From: Verrucomicrobiota bacterium | Lineage (GTDB): Bacteria > Verrucomicrobiota > Verrucomicrobiia > Opitutales > UBA953 | Assembly: GCA_009924965.1 (NCBI GenBank) | Contig: RFQN01000055.1 | Location: 1-8,727 of the forward strand | DNA length: 8,727 nucleotides | Direction of reading: 5' to 3' | Shown here: in pieces, positions 6,570 to 8,727 of the stretch | Numbering within the stretch: position 1 is the stretch's first letter | How the letters are laid out: every line of letters begins with the position of its first letter | The notes under the pieces: model-generated | Told to the model about the DNA's origin: nothing | What the model saw: only the letters and a program-made list of their open reading frames with translations | Database searches by the model: none | Position numbers and translations under genes: made by a program

Positions 6570-7376
6570 TTAGGCTTCCTCGCGGACCTCATTGCGGAGC
6601 ACGCCGAGGCCGCTGATTTCGACTTCCATCACGTCACCGGGCTGCAGCCAGCGCGGAGGCTTTTGCGCCATGCCCACGCCGGCGGGAGTCCCGGTGAGGA
6701 TGACGGAGCCGGCCGGCAGCGTTGAGCTGGCCGCCAGGAAGGCGATGAGGTCGGCCACGGCGAACTGCATGGTGCTGGTCGAAGCGGATTGCATCGTAAC
6801 GCCGTTGAGCCGGAACGAGACCTGCAGCTGTTGCGGGTCGGGGATCTCGTCGGGCGTGACCAAGCAGGGCCCCAGGGGGCAGAAGGTGTCGAACGACTTG
6901 CCGCGGCACCACTGGCCGCCGCCCCATTCCTTTTGCCAATCGCGGGCCGACACATCGTTCGCGCAGGTGTAGGCGAGCACGTAGTCGAGGGCTTGCTCGC
7001 GGGTGACGTTGTGGCAGTCGCGGCCGATGACCACGGCCAGCTCGGCCTCATAGTCGACGGCGTCGCTGCGGAGGAAGCGCGGGAGGAGCACGGGGCCAGA
7101 GCCTGTGGCGCTCGCCGGGTTCTTCATGAAGATCGTTGGGTGCGCTTGCTGCTTGCTGCCGAACTCCTTGGCGTGGTCGGCGTAGTTCACGCCGGCACAG
7201 AAGATGGCTGTAGGCGTGATGGGCGCACCGGGGGCAGGGGAGCGGGCGTCGACGTGGCGTTCGGTCAGTACATAGCGTCCGGAACGGACGATGGCTTCGC
7301 GCCAGACTCCGGAGGCGTCTTGCGCTGCCGAAACGCGGAGGCCAGTGCTGGGGTCGGTGAAGGCGAAGACGCGCAT
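6570..7376 (-). CDS. Fumarylacetoacetate hydrolase (FAH) family protein
   Basis: A 268-residue cytosolic metal-dependent enzyme of the FAH superfamily, which includes acylpyruvases, oxaloacetate decarboxylases and hydrolases or isomerases of aromatic degradation. The N-terminal about 50 residues form the small domain. The catalytic domain shows GVNYADHAKE (62-71), YEAELAVVIG with probable metal ligands Glu110 and Glu112, NDVSARDWQ with Asp141, RGKSFDTFCPLGP (158-170) and ILTGTPAGVG (226-235), ending near the GDVMEVEISGLG stretch. All expected metal ligands are present, so it should be active, but substrate cannot be assigned within this broad family. It is the first gene of the minus-strand run, opposite the oxidoreductase across a 137-base spacer. 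I see no convincing Shine-Dalgarno directly before the ATG. Fumarylacetoacetase of tyrosine breakdown is unlikely, because that enzyme is much longer. Confidence 0.88.
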   Translation of the reverse strand: MRVFAFTDPSTGLRVSAAQDASGVWREAIVRSGRYVLTERHVDARSPAPGAPITPTAIFCAGVNYADHAKEFGSKQQAHPTIFMKNPASATGSGPVLLPRFLRSDAVDYEAELAVVIGRDCHNVTREQALDYVLAYTCANDVSARDWQKEWGGGQWCRGKSFDTFCPLGPCLVTPDEIPDPQQLQVSFRLNGVTMQSASTSTMQFAVADLIAFLAASSTLPAGSVILTGTPAGVGMAQKPPRWLQPGDVMEVEISGLGVLRNEVREEA

Positions 7377-7513
7377 GGTGGCAAGGTGTTCGCCCTCGCG
7401 GGCTAGGCAAGTGCGCCTTCCTTACGAACGGTATGGCTCATATACCTGATTTTATGGGCTCTCCGGGAACTATAGGGATTGAAGGGGGTCTGGAAGGTTC
7501 CTACCCCTCGTTC
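7377..7513. promoter_or_regulatory. Divergent intergenic region between FAH gene and oxidoreductase
   Basis: This 137-base spacer must hold the start signals for both directions. Its centre (about 7430-7460) is noticeably AT-rich for this window. On the minus strand TAAAAT (7454-7449) matches a -10 box at 5 of 6 positions, but I find no good -35 at a normal distance. On the plus strand TATAGG (7471-7476) is only a weak -10 candidate. A small inverted repeat GGTAT-N7-ATACC lies at 7430-7446 and could be an operator. GGAAGG lies 16 bases before the oxidoreductase ATG, too far for a normal Shine-Dalgarno. Confidence 0.35.
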
Positions 7514-8727
7514 ATGCGATTACCCCGTCGTTCCTTCCTCCAGAAGACTGCCCTTGCGGCCGCTGGCTTCACCATCATTCCCCGTCACGTCCTGGGCCGA
7601 GGCTTCGTGCCCCCGAGCGAGACCCTCAACCACGTCATCGTCGGTTGCGGCGGGATCTCCGGTTCCGGTGCCCACTTTGGCGATCACATGAAGGGGGCGC
7701 ACCGCATCCTCGCGGTCTGCGACGTCGACGACAACCATGCGAAGAGCCGCGTGAACCAGGTGCAGGCTGCCGGCGGCGGTACGCCGAAGAGCACGCGCGA
7801 CTTCCGCGAGATCATCGGCTTAGCCGACGCGGACGTCGTCCACGTCTGCACGCCGCCGCACTGGCATGGCGTCATCGCCGCCTCGGCCGCGCGCCTCGGT
7901 AAGTCCGTCTGGTGCGAGAAGCCCATGACGCGTACGATCGGCGAAGGCCTCGCCCTGCGTAAGGTCGTGCAGGAGACCGGTGTGCCTTTCCGCATCAACA
8001 CCTGGTTCCGCCTCAACTCCACCAACTACTACGGCGTCGGCCCAGCCCGTGAGATCCGCCGTGTCGTCGCCAGCGGCGTCCTCGGTGGCCCGCTGACCGT
8101 CCGCCTCGCCTGCGTCGGCGGCATCGCTTGGAAGGTGAACCTTTGGACCGGCAAGCCGAACCTCACCCCGCAGGCCGTTCCCGCTAACTTGGACTGGGAC
8201 ATGTATTGCGGCCCCTCGCCCCTCATCCCGTATCACCCGCACCGCTGCCACGGTTCCTTCCGCGGCTATTGGAACTTCGACCAAGGCGGCCTCGGCGACA
8301 TGGGCCAGCACTTCCTCGACCCCGTCCAGTATTTCATCGGCAAGGACAATGAGTTCCCGGTGTCCGTTGATTGCGACGCGCCGCCGCAGGATCCGGTCGC
8401 TTGCGGCGTCTGGAAGACCGTCACGCTCACCTACGCCGACGGCACGCGCATCATCCTCGAGTCCGAACTGGCCGAGAAGGGCGAGAAGCCTTTCCTCGAA
8501 GGCCCGAACGGCAAGCTCTTCGCGAACATGCGTTCCGATCGTCCGGAACTCATCCGCAAGGCCATGGAATACCCGCTGCCGGAGCGTCAGGAAGATGATT
8601 TCGATTTCGCCGCCCGCGAGCGCCGTCCGTTTGGCTACGGCGTCAACGAAGCCTTCCATAGCTCCACGCTGGTCAACCTCGCCGCGCTGTCGGTCCGACT
8701 GGGCCGCAAGCTGAACTTCAAGCCCGA
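7514..8727 (+). CDS. Tat-exported Gfo/Idh/MocA family oxidoreductase (3' end outside window)
   Basis: The frame is open from the ATG at 7514 to the right edge (404 codons, no stop), so the gene is cut by the window. The N-terminus has a twin-arginine signal, PRRSFLQKTALAAAGFTII at residues 4-22, predicting export of the folded, cofactor-loaded enzyme to the periplasm. Next comes the leader type LGRG..PPSE.LN, then a Rossmann dinucleotide motif GCGGISGSG (44-52), CTPPHWHG (112-119) and the family hallmark CEKPM (134-138). GGLGDMGQHFLDP (258-270) lies in the substrate domain. The family oxidises or rearranges sugars and cyclitols with a bound NAD(P); substrate is not predictable here. Family members with this leader are often about 440-450 residues, so perhaps 40 are missing. 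An in-frame ATG at 7454 would add 20 residues, but it has no ribosome binding site and would move the twin arginines inward, so I prefer 7514. It is divergent from the FAH gene. Confidence 0.9.
   Translation, partial: MRLPRRSFLQKTALAAAGFTIIPRHVLGRGFVPPSETLNHVIVGCGGISGSGAHFGDHMKGAHRILAVCDVDDNHAKSRVNQVQAAGGGTPKSTRDFREIIGLADADVVHVCTPPHWHGVIAASAARLGKSVWCEKPMTRTIGEGLALRKVVQETGVPFRINTWFRLNSTNYYGVGPAREIRRVVASGVLGGPLTVRLACVGGIAWKVNLWTGKPNLTPQAVPANLDWDMYCGPSPLIPYHPHRCHGSFRGYWNFDQGGLGDMGQHFLDPVQYFIGKDNEFPVSVDCDAPPQDPVACGVWKTVTLTYADGTRIILESELAEKGEKPFLEGPNGKLFANMRSDRPELIRKAMEYPLPERQEDDFDFAARERRPFGYGVNEAFHSSTLVNLAALSVRLGRKLNFKP

Noticed and set aside
3755..6725. Long plus-strand open frames (3755-5347 and 5262-6725) opposite ABC, aminotransferase and ligase genes
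   Set aside because: They cross the boundaries of several convincing minus-strand genes and show only biased composition, so they are antisense shadows.
7820..8659. 279-codon minus-strand open frame opposite the oxidoreductase
   Set aside because: The plus strand carries Tat, Rossmann and CEKP motifs in one uninterrupted frame. The antisense product has no recognisable motif.
1..8727. tRNA or rRNA genes, CRISPR arrays, insertion sequences, transposase or phage genes
   Set aside because: I read both strands and found no cloverleaf with CCA-type end, no spaced direct repeats, no terminal inverted repeats and no mobile-element protein. Coding composition looks even across the window.

Overview
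The window is GC-rich, densely coding bacterial DNA with seven protein genes and no RNA gene, mobile element, CRISPR array or gene-free stretch over 300 bases. The Tat-exported Gfo/Idh/MocA oxidoreductase at the right edge, with its 'LGRG..PPSE.LN' leader, is a type abundant in Verrucomicrobiota and Planctomycetota. Together with the high GC and weak Shine-Dalgarno use, it makes a Verrucomicrobiota-like (PVC group) source my best guess. This is inference from gene types, not a phylogenetic result.

Layout: (1) bases 2-637, plus strand, hold the 3' end of an unrecognised gene running off the left edge. (2) Bases 641-7376, minus strand, hold five genes read right to left: a fumarylacetoacetate hydrolase (FAH) family enzyme (7376 to 6570), a PaaK/CapK-like AMP-forming ligase (6506 to 5274), a class IV (IlvE-type) aminotransferase (5185 to 4316), and two ABC exporter half-transporters (4278 to 2449 and 2452 to 641) that overlap by ATGA. 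The gaps are 63, 88, 37 and -4 bases, so one operon is plausible. A perfect 8-bp hairpin at 640-658 probably ends it and separates it from the convergent gene on the left. (3) A 137-base divergent spacer (7377-7513) leads to the plus-strand oxidoreductase, which runs off the right edge.

How the genes may work together: the two ABC proteins are clearly a heterodimer with one canonical and one degenerate ATP site. The signature-loop change in one subunit and the Walker B Glu-to-Asp change in the other fall on the same composite site. The three upstream enzymes (C-C hydrolase/decarboxylase-like, carboxylate-activating, and amino-transferring) could make or process a small carboxylic or amino-acid-derived compound that the exporter handles. 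That link rests only on gene order. The least explained parts of the sequence are the spacers inside the operon. The aminotransferase leader has a tandem 11-nt repeat and a terminator-like hairpin covering its ribosome binding site. The aminotransferase-ABC spacer has a centred 7-bp perfect hairpin. I did not find a system I can call clearly new.
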